Positions 43,468-55,509 of a stretch of DNA of 64,000 nucleotides are shown here, one piece after another (positions within the stretch are counted from its first letter, which is position 1; every line of letters begins with the position of its first letter). Position numbers and translations under genes: made by a program. The stretch comes from Sordariomycetes sp. S80-01Y (Eukaryota > Ascomycota > Sordariomycetes), in contig JAXQJY010000026.1 of the NCBI GenBank assembly GCA_037042185.1, forward strand, positions 310,001 through 374,000, read 5' to 3'. The notes beneath the pieces were generated by a model that was given only the letters and a program-made list of their open reading frames with translations, did no database searches and was not told where the DNA came from.

Positions 43468-45170
43468 TCAACCATATGGCGCCGGCAGAATGATGATAGT
43501 ATGAAAAACCATGATGCCAATGTTGAACAGAAATATCCATAGTTGGAACATGCCCTTGTTCAGGTACTCGCTTTCGTACCGCTCCACCTTGTTCTGCCAC
43601 TCCTTTTCCGAATCGACGACGTCTCCATTGATCTGACTTTCCAGGGCAGGAACCGCTTCGAGGGTCAAGAGGGTGCGGTCAGTTATCTGCGGGCGATCCA
43701 AAAGGCTGTCATTGCTCGTTTGACTGCCTACCACTAGTTCTGGGCTCGAGAGGGATCTAATTCGTTTTGCTGGACGTAGGGGCACCTCGCGTTTTGGGGC
43801 GGCCATGGAAGTGCTGGTAGAGGTGTTGGTAGAGTTGCAGTGTAATTCGAGGCCCATCAACATGGTGGTGAAAGAGGACTGCTTTTTGTTGGACTTCTCA
43901 CCTCCTTCTGGATCGTATTCGAGGGATTGGGGATGTGCTGGCGAGCTGACAACCGCCCAAGGTGCTACACCACGTTAGCGGAGGTCTTGATAGCCAACAC
44001 AGGCAACCTACATCGAATAGACTCGACCAAAGTCGTTATTGGAAGCGCCAAAAGAAAGAGAGGCAGTATCTGCCCGAAGCCCCATTCGTCTTCAGTGCCC
44101 CGTCGCCCCTGCGCAGCCGCTTGACTCCTCGCATCCCATACCAACCAACTCACGCGCACAAAGATTGCCGAGACAGCGCCAAGCTCCATATTCGGTGAGG
44201 AGATCAAGTAACGAACCATGATCGAGAAAAAGGTCAACATCCAGTAGCAATGCGCTTTCCACGTGTTCTCCTCCTCTTTAGCCTCGAGGAGCTTCTTCCC
44301 GGGCAACAGAAGTATACGCTGCAGACCAGAGATGGAGCTTTTCAGCGGCCTCCAGCTGTAGATGATGGGAAATAGTCGGAGCATGCATCTGCAGTAGACG
44401 AGGACGACTTCGGTGAGGATGGTGTACGCCAGGCGAGCTGCCGCACTTGGCCCGTAGCCACTTCCTTGACGCAAAGACACCTGCAGACAGTCTAGCGGAG
44501 CCCCAAAGGGCTGCATGTAGTGGCGATTCATCCGAAAGAGGATCGTGACGAGCATCATGGCCGCGACAGCCGTGACCCAGAACAGGCGCCATCCCTTGCT
44601 GAAGTTGCTCCTGAGAGTGCCCGCCAGGATGCCTGCAGCGAATTGGAACGTCCGAAAGGAGCACAGGGAGAGCAACCCGGCGATCTCGAAGTGGTACTGC
44701 GTGAGGGTGCAGTGCTTCACATACGCTGAGGTGAGGAGAGAGGTGCCGACGATGAGCTGCTGGTCGGAAAAGATGAGGGTGACGAAGCAGGCACGTCTGA
44801 TTCTGCGGCCTTTGGCAGTCGTGTTGATCTTCTCGCGCACGATCCTTGAGCGTTCCGATATTGAGGAGACGGCAAACCTGAAATGTGTCAATACAAGTCG
44901 GCAACGCGAGGGAATACTGACTTGGCAATTTCGTCTGAATTGTGGTAACAAAACATCTCAACCATGATTGAAGCGACCCATGTGATCAGAATAGTGAATG
45001 TCAAGGTGACCATGAAGGAGATGATGACCCCAATACCAGCCTACATTGTCAGCGGCCGACGATAATAGGTTTCAGAAGATGTCGCTCACCAGATCAGGCT
45101 CCGGGTCGAAAGCAATGATCTTGCCGGGCTCGAGGCCCGAGCACTCGGCAGAGCATCGCGATGGATTCAT
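43468..45170 (-). CDS. Polytopic fungal membrane protein of unknown function
   Basis: Four exons, 45170-45090, 45040-44922, 44877-44012 and 43964-43468, with introns of 44-49 nt (520 aa). A short Cys-containing N-terminus (MNPSRCSAECSGLEPGKII) precedes about nine hydrophobic helices, among them GIGVIISFMVTLTFTILITW, FRTFQFAAGIL, MLVTILF and the signature-like DEWGFGQILPLFLLALP. A 140-residue hydrophilic loop follows, and the last helix (FQLWIFLFNIGIMVFHTII) lies near the C-terminus. I recognise the WGFGQI type from fungal hypothetical membrane proteins but know no function. A degraded relative lies 5-6 kb away on the same strand, so the family has been locally duplicated. Confidence 0.78.
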
Positions 45171-46051
45171 GGCAATGCGCGCGGTGCTCAGAGCATTACT
45201 GAGCCTTTTGCAGACCTGACATCGTGTGGACGGCCGATGGCTTCAATCCTGAAAAGATGAGTTGACGCTCGACGGCAGCCCACATGCGCTGTGACGTACG
45301 ATCTGGTTCACGAGAGTCTTGCGGATGCTGTGCCGCAGGATGGCAGATCCTTGCCTAGGTGGTGATGGCTTTATCGAGGTTGCCGATAAACACACGAAAG
45401 AGAGGAGTGACAGCCGCTAACAAGAAAAAGTAATTCCAATGGATACTAAAATGAAAGTTCGGAGTTGACTACATAAAGTTTTTTATGAAAGCATTGCCCA
45501 AAGGCATTCACCCTTTCATACGATGGTGGACGCTGTTCGCTGTTTTGTCTGGACTATTCAGACGACATACTCAAGGAGGCAGGCTGCACAACCAGGTTTA
45601 GGATATGTCAGTCACCTCTAGAGTAGTGATTGGATGGTTTTATTTGACGGCACAACTTGCACTGATCTGAAAGTGCGGGAAAGGGTAATTAAGGGTTGTC
45701 CAAACCTGCTACAAGACCGTATCCAACATACGAGGGTACCAGAATGTCAGGACTGTGAACGAGTCCGCGAGGCGCTCTCAAAGGCTCCAGTTCCTTTCTT
45801 TCTTTAATGCGCTAATGCCTACTCCTCCGCGCTTAGCAAACCCACTGTCGGCTTTGGCGCGTCCGCTGCCCCAACATCGCAGATGCCTCGGCTCCCCAGA
45901 TTTCGATCCGAGAACCCCACACTTGCCTACGTCAGAAGAAGTACAACTTCGGCACGACACAGGATGTATAAGTCAAGAGCTGTCTTCGGAAGTAGTCTTG
46001 TTCACATTTGGTACAATAGAAACTTCTATCATCTATTTCTAATTTGCGAAG
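45171..46051. other. Divergent intergenic region
   Basis: About 0.9 kb between divergent start codons (membrane protein, minus; AtuA-like, plus). The stretch 45415-45490 is AT-rich. No gene seen. Confidence 0.5.
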
Positions 46052-48047
46052 ATGGCTGCCAAGAAGCCGGTGCGCATCGCCAACTGCTCGGGCGCGTTGG
46101 TCGACCCCGGGATCCATATGTACAACCAGGCCAAGTTCGGACATGTTGATGTGATAACTGGCGACTATCTGGCCGGTAGGTGTTGTGCTACATGATATCG
46201 TCGGAGATACTGACGGAGATTGACAGAGGCCAACATGGCGGACAATGCTGAAGCGGCTGCGGCGTCAGAGAAACCAGGATGGATCCAGAGTTGCTACGAC
46301 GGCTTGCAGATGTCGCTCGACCTGATCAGCGAGAAGGGTATCAAGGTTATCGTCAATGGCGGCTGCCTCGATCCGCGCGGCTTGGCCAAGGAAGTTGAGA
46401 AGATGGTAGGGCACATGCGATCTTTCGGACTTGGCTAACTATTCCCAGAGTGAAGAGAAGAAGTTGAAGCTCAAGGTTGCATACGTCGAAGGCGACGATC
46501 TCATGCCCCGGGTGAACGAGCTGCTTCGTGGAAAACAACTGCCCCATCTTGACGAGATCAACCCCGACGTCAACCTCCACAAGAACACCCTTTCATTCCT
46601 CGACGACCCTGAGAACATGCCGGTCGTCTCCGCAAACGCATATCTCGGCTACCGAGCAATCAAGGCAGGCCTTGACGAAGGGGCCGACATCATCATCTGC
46701 GGAAGAGTGGCAGATGCGTCGCCCGTTATTGCCGCCGCCGCTTGGTGGCACCAGTGGAAGGAAACCCAGTATGATGAGCTGGCCGCTGCGTTGGTGGGAG
46801 GTCACCTGATCGAGTGCTCTACATATGTCACCGGTGGTAACTTTGCGGGGGCCTATAAATACCCCGTGGAGGCATTCCTGGATATTGGTCTGCCAATTGC
46901 AGAGATATCGAAGGATGGCGCCTGTGTGGTCACCAAGCACGAGAAGCTGGGCGGTTTTGTGACGGCAGACACGGTCAAGTGCCAGCTGCTATACGAGCTG
47001 CAAGGCAACATCTACCTCAACAGCGATGTCAAAGCAGACCTGGCAGATGTTGTGATCAAGCAAGAGTCCAAAGACCGCGTCGCCGTCTCAGGAATCAAGG
47101 GATACCCGCCGCCACCTACCACCAAACTCGCCGTTTTCTACCGTGCGGGATATCAGGCCGAGGTTCTCATCAACGCATCGGGGTATGCAACACCCCACAA
47201 GTGGGACATCCAGGAAGCACAGGTGAGAGACCAGCTCAGACGGTGGAACTCGGTCGACGAGATGGACGTGCTGGACTTCCAGCGGGTCGGCATGCCCATG
47301 GAGAATCCGGACAGTCAGCTCGCGTCGACGACGTACATGAGGATCTTCGCACAGGCAAAGGAGGAGATGTCGGTAAGGAAGGCGATCGGCGCCTGGAACG
47401 TCATGTTCATGGCGCACTTCCCAGGTTAGTCCCACGCCGCTCTCGTTGCGACCCTGCTGATTGGCCTAGGAATGCACTGTTCTTTGGACCTCCGAACTGC
47501 GCTCCCGAAGCCTTTCTTGGCCTACTACCCGGCTCTCGTATCTCAGAAGGAGATTGACGAGAGCGTCACGCTCATGAGCCCCGGCAACGATAAGCGCATC
47601 TCGGTTGGACCGCCAAAGAAGACTGAGCCTCTTGCAAAACGAGACAACTACGAAACAAAATCGCCAGTGTCACTCAATTCATTTGGCTCCACAACCCCGC
47701 GTCCTCTAGGTGACATTGCCCTCGCACGATCAGGAGACAAAGGCGCCAATGTCAACTTGGGCCTGTTCGTCCAGACGGCGGAGCAGTGGGAGTGGTTCCG
47801 CTCCTTTATGACACGCGATAGGCTGAAGCAGCTGATGGGCAAGGATTGGAAGGACGAGTACTTCATCGAAAGGGTTGAGTTCCCCAAGATCTATGCGGTT
47901 CACTTTGTGGTCTACGGGCCTTTGGGCCGCGGCGTGAGCAGTTCGAGACTTCTGGATTGCCTTGGCAAGGGCTATGCCGAGTTTATCAGGGCAGTTCACG
48001 TCCTAGTGCCAGATAAACTCATGGCTGAAGGTAGAGCGAGACTATGA
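46052..48047 (+). CDS. AtuA/DUF1446-family protein
   Basis: Four exons, 46052-46175, 46227-46405, 46449-47424 and 47470-48047, with introns of 43-51 nt (618 aa). The N-terminal 460 residues are the DUF1446/AtuA domain: IANCSGALVDPGIHMYNQ at the start, DYLAEANMAD, VIVNGGCLDPRGLAKEVE, VSANAYLGYRAIKAGLDEGA, IICGRVADASPVIAAAAWW and HLIECSTYVTGGNFAG. The C-terminal 130 residues (PLGDIALARSGDKGANVNLG) are the AtuA-like ferredoxin-fold domain. In Pseudomonas, AtuA belongs to the citronellol/geraniol (acyclic terpene) degradation operon. In fungi the role is unknown, and no partner acyl-CoA carboxylase is nearby. Probably cytosolic or mitochondrial. Confidence 0.92.
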
Positions 48048-48902
48048 GATCGAGAAGGCCTTCTGGTACGAACATAATGCATATTCTCGCTGACTCATGC
48101 AGAGGGCCCTGATGCACGCTGAGGATTCCGGGGTGCCGTGGGGCAGATCGAAGGCCAATTTGCGAACTCAGCCCCCCGAGCAAATCTCCATCACGGTATA
48201 GCCTTGCGCACGGCACCCGGTGGGCTAGAAGGACTGGGGTTTCCAGCCATGTACGGAGGTCGCTGTCAAAATTCTGCGCCAGAAAACCAAGACCGCTAAG
48301 CAGCCATGAATGCAAGTACGTATCTATTTGGCAAGGATTATCTAGCTGTAGTGGTCACGATACGGGCGTTAGCTCTATACCTTTCGATATTTACTGGGCG
48401 GGATCCCCACAGGGATAGCTAAGATCCTTGTCTACTTCAATCTCCGATGGGAGTTTACAGCGCCCTACAGCGAAGTCATATCCGTCCTTGTAGAGATACA
48501 TGGCTCTGTCATTTGCAATTCCAAGCAACGCATCTCAACTTTGCCCACATACCCACTTTGTCTGTCAGCCGTTGACTTGCGTAACTCAACCAGATGCCGA
48601 GCTGAGGCCATCCACCCTTCGTTGCTCATATCCTTCTCTCGCCGTGAACTGTCACGCTCTTTCCGTCTTCACCTCCATCTTCACACAGCGCTCTACATTG
48701 ACGACACTACACTCGTTTGTATCCCTCACCACGGCCGCTTCCGTACTGCTCGACATTCGACCGTACTCTTCCTGCGCATACCTCCTGCTCTCCGACAGCC
48801 TCAAACGCTCTATTACCGCGGCCGCGGGCGCTCAAATATCCCGAACGTTCCTTAGCACTGCTCAACACGAAGGGTACCTTCTGTCGGTCCGTCCACGCAA
48901 CA
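48048..48902. other. Intergenic region upstream of the caspase-like gene
   Basis: About 0.85 kb. The last 250 nt are very pyrimidine-rich, like a long leader. The coding frame stays open upstream to 48717 but without an in-frame ATG. Confidence 0.45.
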
Positions 48903-50597
48903 ATGGAGGGACCATCCGAGCCAGGGGGGCCGGAAAGCTTCCGTCAGGGCGATGTGCCGGTATTGCAGGCCGGAAGCACCGCATACGACCGTACTAGGGA
49001 CGCACAAAGGTTGCAGGCTGATGTAAGGAGATATGTTGACAGGCTCTCCTATACTTTCAATGGGCGCATTGAAAAGAACCAGGACTATGAATTGAAGCTG
49101 ATGATCACTACCTACTGGGAGGGCCAGAAGGAGTATGAAAATGAGGCTGACATGTTCGTCGAGAGCTTCGCGAGGCAGGGCTGGGACGCGAGAAAATGTG
49201 CCGTCGCAGAGAGCGGCAACATCACGAAGCTGCTCAGCATGATCACCACATTTGCAAGTGATCCACGGGCCAAGCGGAGTTTGCTGGTCTGGCATTACGG
49301 AGGGCACGCCTCTCACGATGAACAGACGCAGCAAGTCGGACCTAGCTCGTAAGTTAAGCTGAATATCACCATCCACTACTAGCTTGTTGACGCGCGCAGG
49401 AAAGGATCAGGCGGAGTGCGGATGGACTTTTCGCTCATCAAAACAACACTTATGCATATTCCGCTCGACGTGGTGGTCTTGCTCGACTGTTGTGAACTTG
49501 GACTAAGTGGATGGCAATCAGCTCTGCGAGATGGCCAAAATCACCAAGACCGCCGTTTCGAAGTCATGACCTCGACCTCCTCAGGCTCTTACGCTGCAGG
49601 TCCTGCCCGAAGCGACTCCTTCTCTCCAAACTTCCTTGCCGAGTGGGAGCTTGCTGTTCGTCAGAAGGGTCTCGCCACACTTGGAGACCTCAAAAGAAGG
49701 TTGATCGGGTATCGCAATCTCTCGAAAGAGCCCATGGACTTACAGATCTTCTCGAACGAGATGGGACCAATCACTCTTGGCCCTGACCAACGCAGAGCTC
49801 CCATGGCTGAGCTTGAGGTAATCATGGACGTCAGGCTTAACGGAGAGTTGGCCTTCGAGCAAGTCTCTTCTTGGTTCCAGGACGCGCCCTGGCCTGTCGT
49901 GTCCTTGACCGTTCACGGTGCCAGAAGGTCGGAAGTGCTCAACGCCGAGACACCCCGCAGGAAAACTTCCACACTTCTGCAACCAGTTCAAGCAGACAAG
50001 ACCGGCCTGAACACGTCCGATTCACAACCGCATCTACCCAACAGGCTCACAAGCCAGTCGATACACTTTTCCGCGGAAACTGATCACTTCGCCACTCATT
50101 GGCATTCCCCTGAGTCCGAGTCGACCGAGAGCGTCACCCCGGGGGGCGAATCCGAGCTTTCGTGTCCGTCAGGCCAACAGAGTACTGGTCAGACGACCCC
50201 CTCGCAACAGAATCAGACTATGTCACCCCCTATCGAGTCCACTCGCCTAGATTTCTCGTCTCAATACGCGCCTCGATTCTCTCAAGGGAGCCGTGTTGAC
50301 ATGACCCTCAAGCCCGACCTCTTGACCGATTGCGCTCAGTCCCGAGACCAGAAGAATACAGCGCAACTAAAATCCTGGACCAGCGGCTCGGGCCAGGCTC
50401 AAGGTGCTGCCACCATAGATTCTACGAGCAGACATGGTTCCAACACCCGTAAAGAAGCTGGAACACACCTCGCGACACAGTCTAGGCACGCTAGAGAGCT
50501 ACCGTGGGGGCGGAAGCTGATTTCTAAGGTTGCAAGGGGACTGCGGACATGGGCGCAGAAGCTTGACGAGATCGCTGAAAACCCACCGTCCACTTGA
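48903..50597 (+). CDS. Orphan caspase-like (peptidase C14 fold) protein
   Basis: Exons 48903-49348 and 49400-50597 (51-nt intron) give 547 aa, starting at ATG 48903. Both caspase catalytic residues are visible: His135 in SLLVWHYGGHASH and Cys180 in DVVVLLDCCELG. The following FEVMTSTSSGSYAAGPAR and SPNFLAEW match the strand and helix after the active site in fungal caspase-domain proteins. The N-terminal half has YELKLMITTYWEGQKEYENE, the opening strand and helix. The C-terminal 250 residues are Ser/Thr/Gln-rich and disordered, ending in a basic helix (WGRKLISKVARGLRTW). It differs from classical metacaspases in lacking the N-terminal prodomain. Such proteases in fungi are linked to regulated cell death and NLR systems; the target is unknown. 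Confidence 0.82.
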
Positions 50598-51397
50598 TGA
50601 CCCCCGTACTCAGGATTGGCAGACCTTGCCAGACATGATGCGCCTATCGTCACCTTTGCTCAACTTTCATTTGGCGTTTTTGTTTTAGTTTGTTTCTTCT
50701 GTGTATGCGGAGTTCGTTGTTGCCAGACCTTGGGATAGATCGGGTTCCATACAAACCATGGGCGTACTGAACGGAGCGGTCGTAAGTCGAGTCCAAGAAC
50801 GTCCAATGGGCATTTGTAGTACCGTATAAAGGTTGTATAATACACTCGCAGCATGAGCGAGAATAATTACTGTCTTCTTTGAGTGTTGTGGTGTCAAAGG
50901 AGCATAAAGAAGGTTGAAGTGTGACTCAAAACAATATCACTGTTGTGATGGACGAGTTGCCAAGTACAGCTGCGGGGCTAACACCATTCGCATTCTGATC
51001 GTGCACCCGCTCTATCTTGATATATGTGCACCGAATCAAACCCCGCCACTTGTTGAGAGATTACGGGATACGTCTGACAGAAGCAACGTCACACATGGTG
51101 CACCACTCACCGAGCACATTGCCTGTTCAGCCGCCAGCCCAACCACTGCAACCCAACCGCCCCCGAGCCACAATCCGTTCTCATGACAAGCTGAGATAAA
51201 TTCGACCCTCAAAGCATCTTGGTCTAGACCTCAGGCCAACTACAGTGCGGTAATACTACTGTTGCATCCGATGGGGAAGTGGAAGCCACCGTTGCTGGGT
51301 GCCGACGCCGTCAGCGCAACTATCACGGCTGTGTAGCTTTGGAACGCCCGTTAGCCTGTCACGCCCAAAGAAGAAGGCAAAACATGGTAAGCCTGTG
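50598..51397. other. Convergent 3' intergenic region
   Basis: About 0.8 kb with 3' ends of two converging genes and a T-rich tract near 50680-50700. No gene seen. Confidence 0.5.
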
Positions 51398-52409
51398 TCA
51401 TGACGGAGCATACCTCGCACCACAAGCAACAAGCTCGATTGTCTTTGCACGTGTCAGGAACGCCACAGCTACCAGGACCGCCGCTCCCGAAATCACGCTG
51501 ACTGAAGCTCGCCCCGCAAGGCTCGTCAGGCGTGGAAGCACCAGTGTCGGCAGCAGCATGATCAAAGAAATCATGCATATTACGATGGTGTGGCTCATGC
51601 TCCGCATCGAGGGGCTCAGAGAAAACACTCGAACGTTGTTGTCGGACAGCGTCGTCGCTGGCTGCAGTCGTCGCAAAGAAGGAAATCGCTATTCACGTCA
51701 ACCAGGAAACCTTCGTTGAGTATGCGATAATGCTGAGTCTCCTTACCTGCCCGATCGCGTCGCTCAATCGAGCCCCATGTTTCACTATCATGGACTCAAT
51801 GGCCTTGGATGCAACGTCAGATGTTTCTCCCAGGCTGATTAAGTCTGATTTGTGACCAATGTACGCCGTCTCGTCCCGGTTGAACCCTGTACCTCGAATC
51901 CAGCTTTGCAAACTTTCCACATCCCGTACATTCGGGGCTGGCCGGGCCATCGCAAAGCGTGCTTGCTCCAACATGGTATCTATGACGTTAGCCATGCTTG
52001 TCGAAAGGGCTTAGGCACCGTCGATCAAAGCCTACCATATTCGTTCAAAGCCTGTTTCAAGCCAACCATGACTCGACGCCTTTCCACATTCCTATCCAAG
52101 CGCATGCTGCTTAAGAACAGGATGCAGTCGTTGTGGTCTAACTTAGCCAAGTTCCTCTCGAGTATGGTTATCTTGTCTTGCTGTGCCAGAAGCAGCCGCA
52201 TACGCACGGAATCGAAACGACGAAAGAATTGGAGAGAATCGTCCGATGCGAGAAGAGAAGCATATCGAGCATAGCCGTCAGGTACTGTAGATAATCCAAG
52301 GTTAAATGTTGGACCAGGAACACCTTCCTAATGGCTACCTACTGGTGCTGCTTAGACCGTGCGCTTGAGCTTCGAGATCCGTGGCCATCTTTTGAGGTGG
52401 AGGTGGCAT
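51398..52409 (-). CDS. DUF6594-type fungal membrane protein
   Basis: Four short exons, 52409-52343, 52284-52036, 51979-51747 and 51688-51398, with introns of 56-58 nt (279 aa). The join at the first intron yields IPDGYARYASLLASDDSLQF and RRFDSVRMRLLLAQQDKITI, then LERNLAKLDHND, the hallmark opening of DUF6594 proteins. The middle holds LLAQQ- and EYxxxL-type helices (VGLKQALNEYDTMLEQA). The C-terminus has two membrane helices (TIVICMISLIMLLPTLVL and SVISGAAVLVAVAF), with KTIELVACGARYA as the usual last segment. The family is abundant in filamentous fungi, often near HET/NLR genes, and has no known function. The exact last residues are uncertain because a further terminal intron is possible. 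Confidence 0.78.
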
Positions 52410-54688
52410 GAAACCAGAATATTTCCGCTCGCCAGTCTCCGTCCTCTCCGCCGCCTCATTTCTGGACAGTGTGCCTTTTAAGTACTCAACTCAAAGTGCA
52501 AAGGAGAGTGCACAACCCAGAAACCGTCCAGGCGACCACTAATAGCACACAGTGTCGCAAATCAGCCAATCGCTTTACCGAATTAACAGTATGAGGGCGG
52601 CCGACCCGGAAACGTGACGTCCAGATATTCTACGTAGACTCCAATGACCTCCTCGGTTTGGCTGACTTGGTGCCTTATATGTTGAAAGTGTATGTTTGGG
52701 CGTGGGCCTCCCGTTTGTTTCTGAGATGGCCTTAAAATCTGAGCCATCTCAACTGTAGCAGAGTGCTCACGGACATCGATGCTCGACTTCCCTCCATCAA
52801 GGTCTACAAAGTGTCTCGCCATTAGTCCGCGGAATCCCCTTTCCGTGCCCTTCAACTATCAGGATGGGAGAGAGAACTGAACCTGACCAGTTTCGGGGGC
52901 CTCATATTACCTTTAAAACAGAAGTAAGCAAGACCTGGATCATGGAACGGCTTCACTACGTTTCATTGATGGCCGAGTTGACCCCAGCTCTCGTTGTTGA
53001 TGTATTGACGCCGCACAGCCATCATTTTACAAGAGCCAGGAAGTCCGCATAAAGTCAAGGCCGTCGGATAAATACCGAATCGCGCTGATTACTACGGAAA
53101 CGAAGGAGTATACCTTGATGAACGAGGATGGAACTTCCGTGGAAAACGGCTGTAAATTTCATGAGACAGAGTTGCTTCCCGCCTGACCATGTTGAAGGTG
53201 ATGGGTGAAAGGGATTGACATGGAGCTGGGCGCGCGTTGACGATTTCGCGAATGATAGCATCATGAGGAATTTTCAACAGAATTGACAAATTTTAAGCAT
53301 CGTCATAGAGAAACAAACAAAGCTTAAGGGTGACCCCGAAATTGCTTCAAGAAACTGAGCATGACTGCAAGGGGCTTCTGCGGTTTATCGGCCCTTCTTT
53401 CGTTGTGTCCGGTTGCAGGCAAGCCCGTTTGTGCCCAACGGAGTTGTTCACATCTCGATTGCCTTCCGTCGGGGCCGAGGTGTCGATGGACGACTAAATA
53501 TCGCTTTGAAAGATACACTCGATATAACGAAGGAAACCGTTGGTTGTAAAGCTGTTGGGCTACTTGTGGTAGGCACAAGAAATGCCCTACCGACGCTCGA
53601 TGGCCACACATCCGTCCTGCGCTGCACCATGAGCCTCTATCTCAACTAACGACAACTTTAAACCCCTGACCCGCAATGAGCCACTCGTGGGTGCGTTTAC
53701 TTTGACCCTGCAACTCTCGTAATCCAGTCCGCTTGGCTCCCGGATATCGCAATAGCACCGCCATGCAGTGCTACGTCGTCAGTGGTGCAAACATCTGGGG
53801 TTCTCCTCGCGGAGCTCCCCTTCCGGCCACGTCGTTCATGGACCCCGCTTTATTGTTCTCAACCATCACTTCATAGCTCTTAGCTTCCCTGTATCTGTTC
53901 CTACTAACCTTCACGTGACCTCTTCATGTATTACTGCGTTGCAGGCCCATCGAGGACCTGGAGGTCGTCTTGGACTTCGCATCTTGTGAAACTCTGACGG
54001 TGAGCTATACGAAGTAGCATGTTGTATCGGGTAGGCTCCAGGCTGGCTCAAGACCACGTCCACCAGTTACTACTGTTAGGTCAGAGCCCGCCACTTCCAA
54101 CAAACAGCTCCAATTTGAGGCCAGGTTCTCAAGAATATGGATATCTCACAGGTCATGAGGCTAATTCAGAGGCAGAAGAGGTCACCCCAGGTCTGAGATA
54201 TTTACTTCGATGGAGTTGGAAGGCCAGAGACGTTGGCTGTTGCAGGATCATAAATTCAAGCTGACGACGAGGGACAAACATGGATTCGTTAGAGTCTGGT
54301 CAAGAGCTCAGAGCCAAGAAGCTCAAATAGCAGAGTGAGGCAGACCTTAGCAGTGTTGCACCAGCCTAATTCCGTTATTCGTCTCATCTCAACCTTTGCC
54401 CAGCTTACAAAAGTGCAATATCCTATACGACATCGCCTCCATCGCCCCTTCTTTTCTCCTGGTCTTCGTCTGGCTTCTCTCCTGCTGCAAGAACCTCGAT
54501 TTCTAGACCTAACCCAAATCTCTCCATCTCAGCACATTCCATCTCCCTTTCAGCTTCTCGAACCAGTCCACCTCATATGCCACACCTGTGGTAATTTCCA
54601 ACATTTGAAGAGCGAAAATCAACGCTGCCTACTCGAACACGACCATCAATATAGGTGGTCGCCCGCGGGTCGCCCGCGGGTCGCCCGA
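52410..54688. other. 2.3-kb region without a convincing gene
   Basis: Scattered opposing open frames of 60-95 codons (for example 52583-52855 minus and 53324-53611 minus) show no domain or splice support. A pyrimidine-rich leader-like stretch occupies 54430-54560. Confidence 0.45.
54659..54687. repeat. Short 11-nt GC-rich tandem repeat
   Basis: TCGCCCGCGGG is repeated 2.6 times immediately before the ATG of the hypothetical gene at 54689. Each unit contains the palindrome CCCGCGGG. It could be a slippage product in the leader. Confidence 0.6.
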
Positions 54689-55509
54689 ATGGAGACCCAA
54701 GGGGATATCGACTACATTAAAGTCAAGCCCGGCATTTGGAGGGGGGGTCCTCCCAAAGATCGAGCAGTTCCAAACCACGCTCCAGAGCCATTCCAGTACC
54801 TATTCAACCCTGCCGCAATTGAAGCGTTGGAGCAGCGGCTACGCGAATATCGGTGGGACGTCATGCTCTGGGAGCGCGAGCTCACGCCCCGTGAGAAGAA
54901 GAAGCGCAAGATTAATGCCAAAAAAGAAAGAGCCGCGTTTATGGCAAAGAAATCGAGCAAGAAGGCCGGAAAATCCAACCCAACCCCCAAGCCTCGTCTC
55001 CGCCGGCAAAGGCGAACTTCAAGTGCCCTGCGCAGATCGATTCGCAGCCCATTTTGTCTTCAAAGTCTGTCCCTGTCCTGCCAGAATCATCTAAGTCTCC
55101 TTTAAAACCCATGCCAGGGTTTCTGCGCCGCCGGGTGCACGATACAACGGGTTCAGATCGCATGGAGGAAGATACTAGCATGGGTGCAGCAATCGGTGGA
55201 AAGCAGTGCCTGCCCAAGGACGAGTCCAACCCTCCCAGAGCGTTCAAAAAGTTCAAGATGAGCCCTAATAGCGGCAAGCTCCTCACTGTGCATCGGCCGA
55301 TACCCTGTGTCAAGGTCGAAGAGGGTCCTCGGAGTAGGGCCAAAGGAATGCAGTCCGCGTCTCATGGGGGAATGGAGAGGTCCCAACGACATGGGGTGTT
55401 CGCCTTCTCCTCTAACCGCTCTGGCTCTCCTAGCTCCGCTGGTTCCTCTGATCTCGCATGTTCTGAAGTAGTAAAAAGGCTCTTGGGGCGACTAGTGAAC
55501 CGACCCTAA
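54689..55509 (+). CDS. Hypothetical basic protein, structure unclear
   Basis: A frame from ATG 54689 encodes METQGDIDYIKVKPGIWRGG, then a helical part (PAAIEALEQRLREYRWDVML) and a Lys/Arg-rich segment (about residues 68-100) like a nuclear localisation signal; it stops at 55105. A second frame stays open from about 54940 to 55509 with similar composition (LPESSKSPLKPMPGFLRRRV, RPIPCVKVEEGPRSR, a Ser-rich C-terminus). Joining the two needs an intron or a frame change around 54940-55050, and no intron of normal length fits cleanly. It may be one disordered nuclear protein, a recent pseudogene or a chance overlap. No domain was recognised. Confidence 0.4.
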
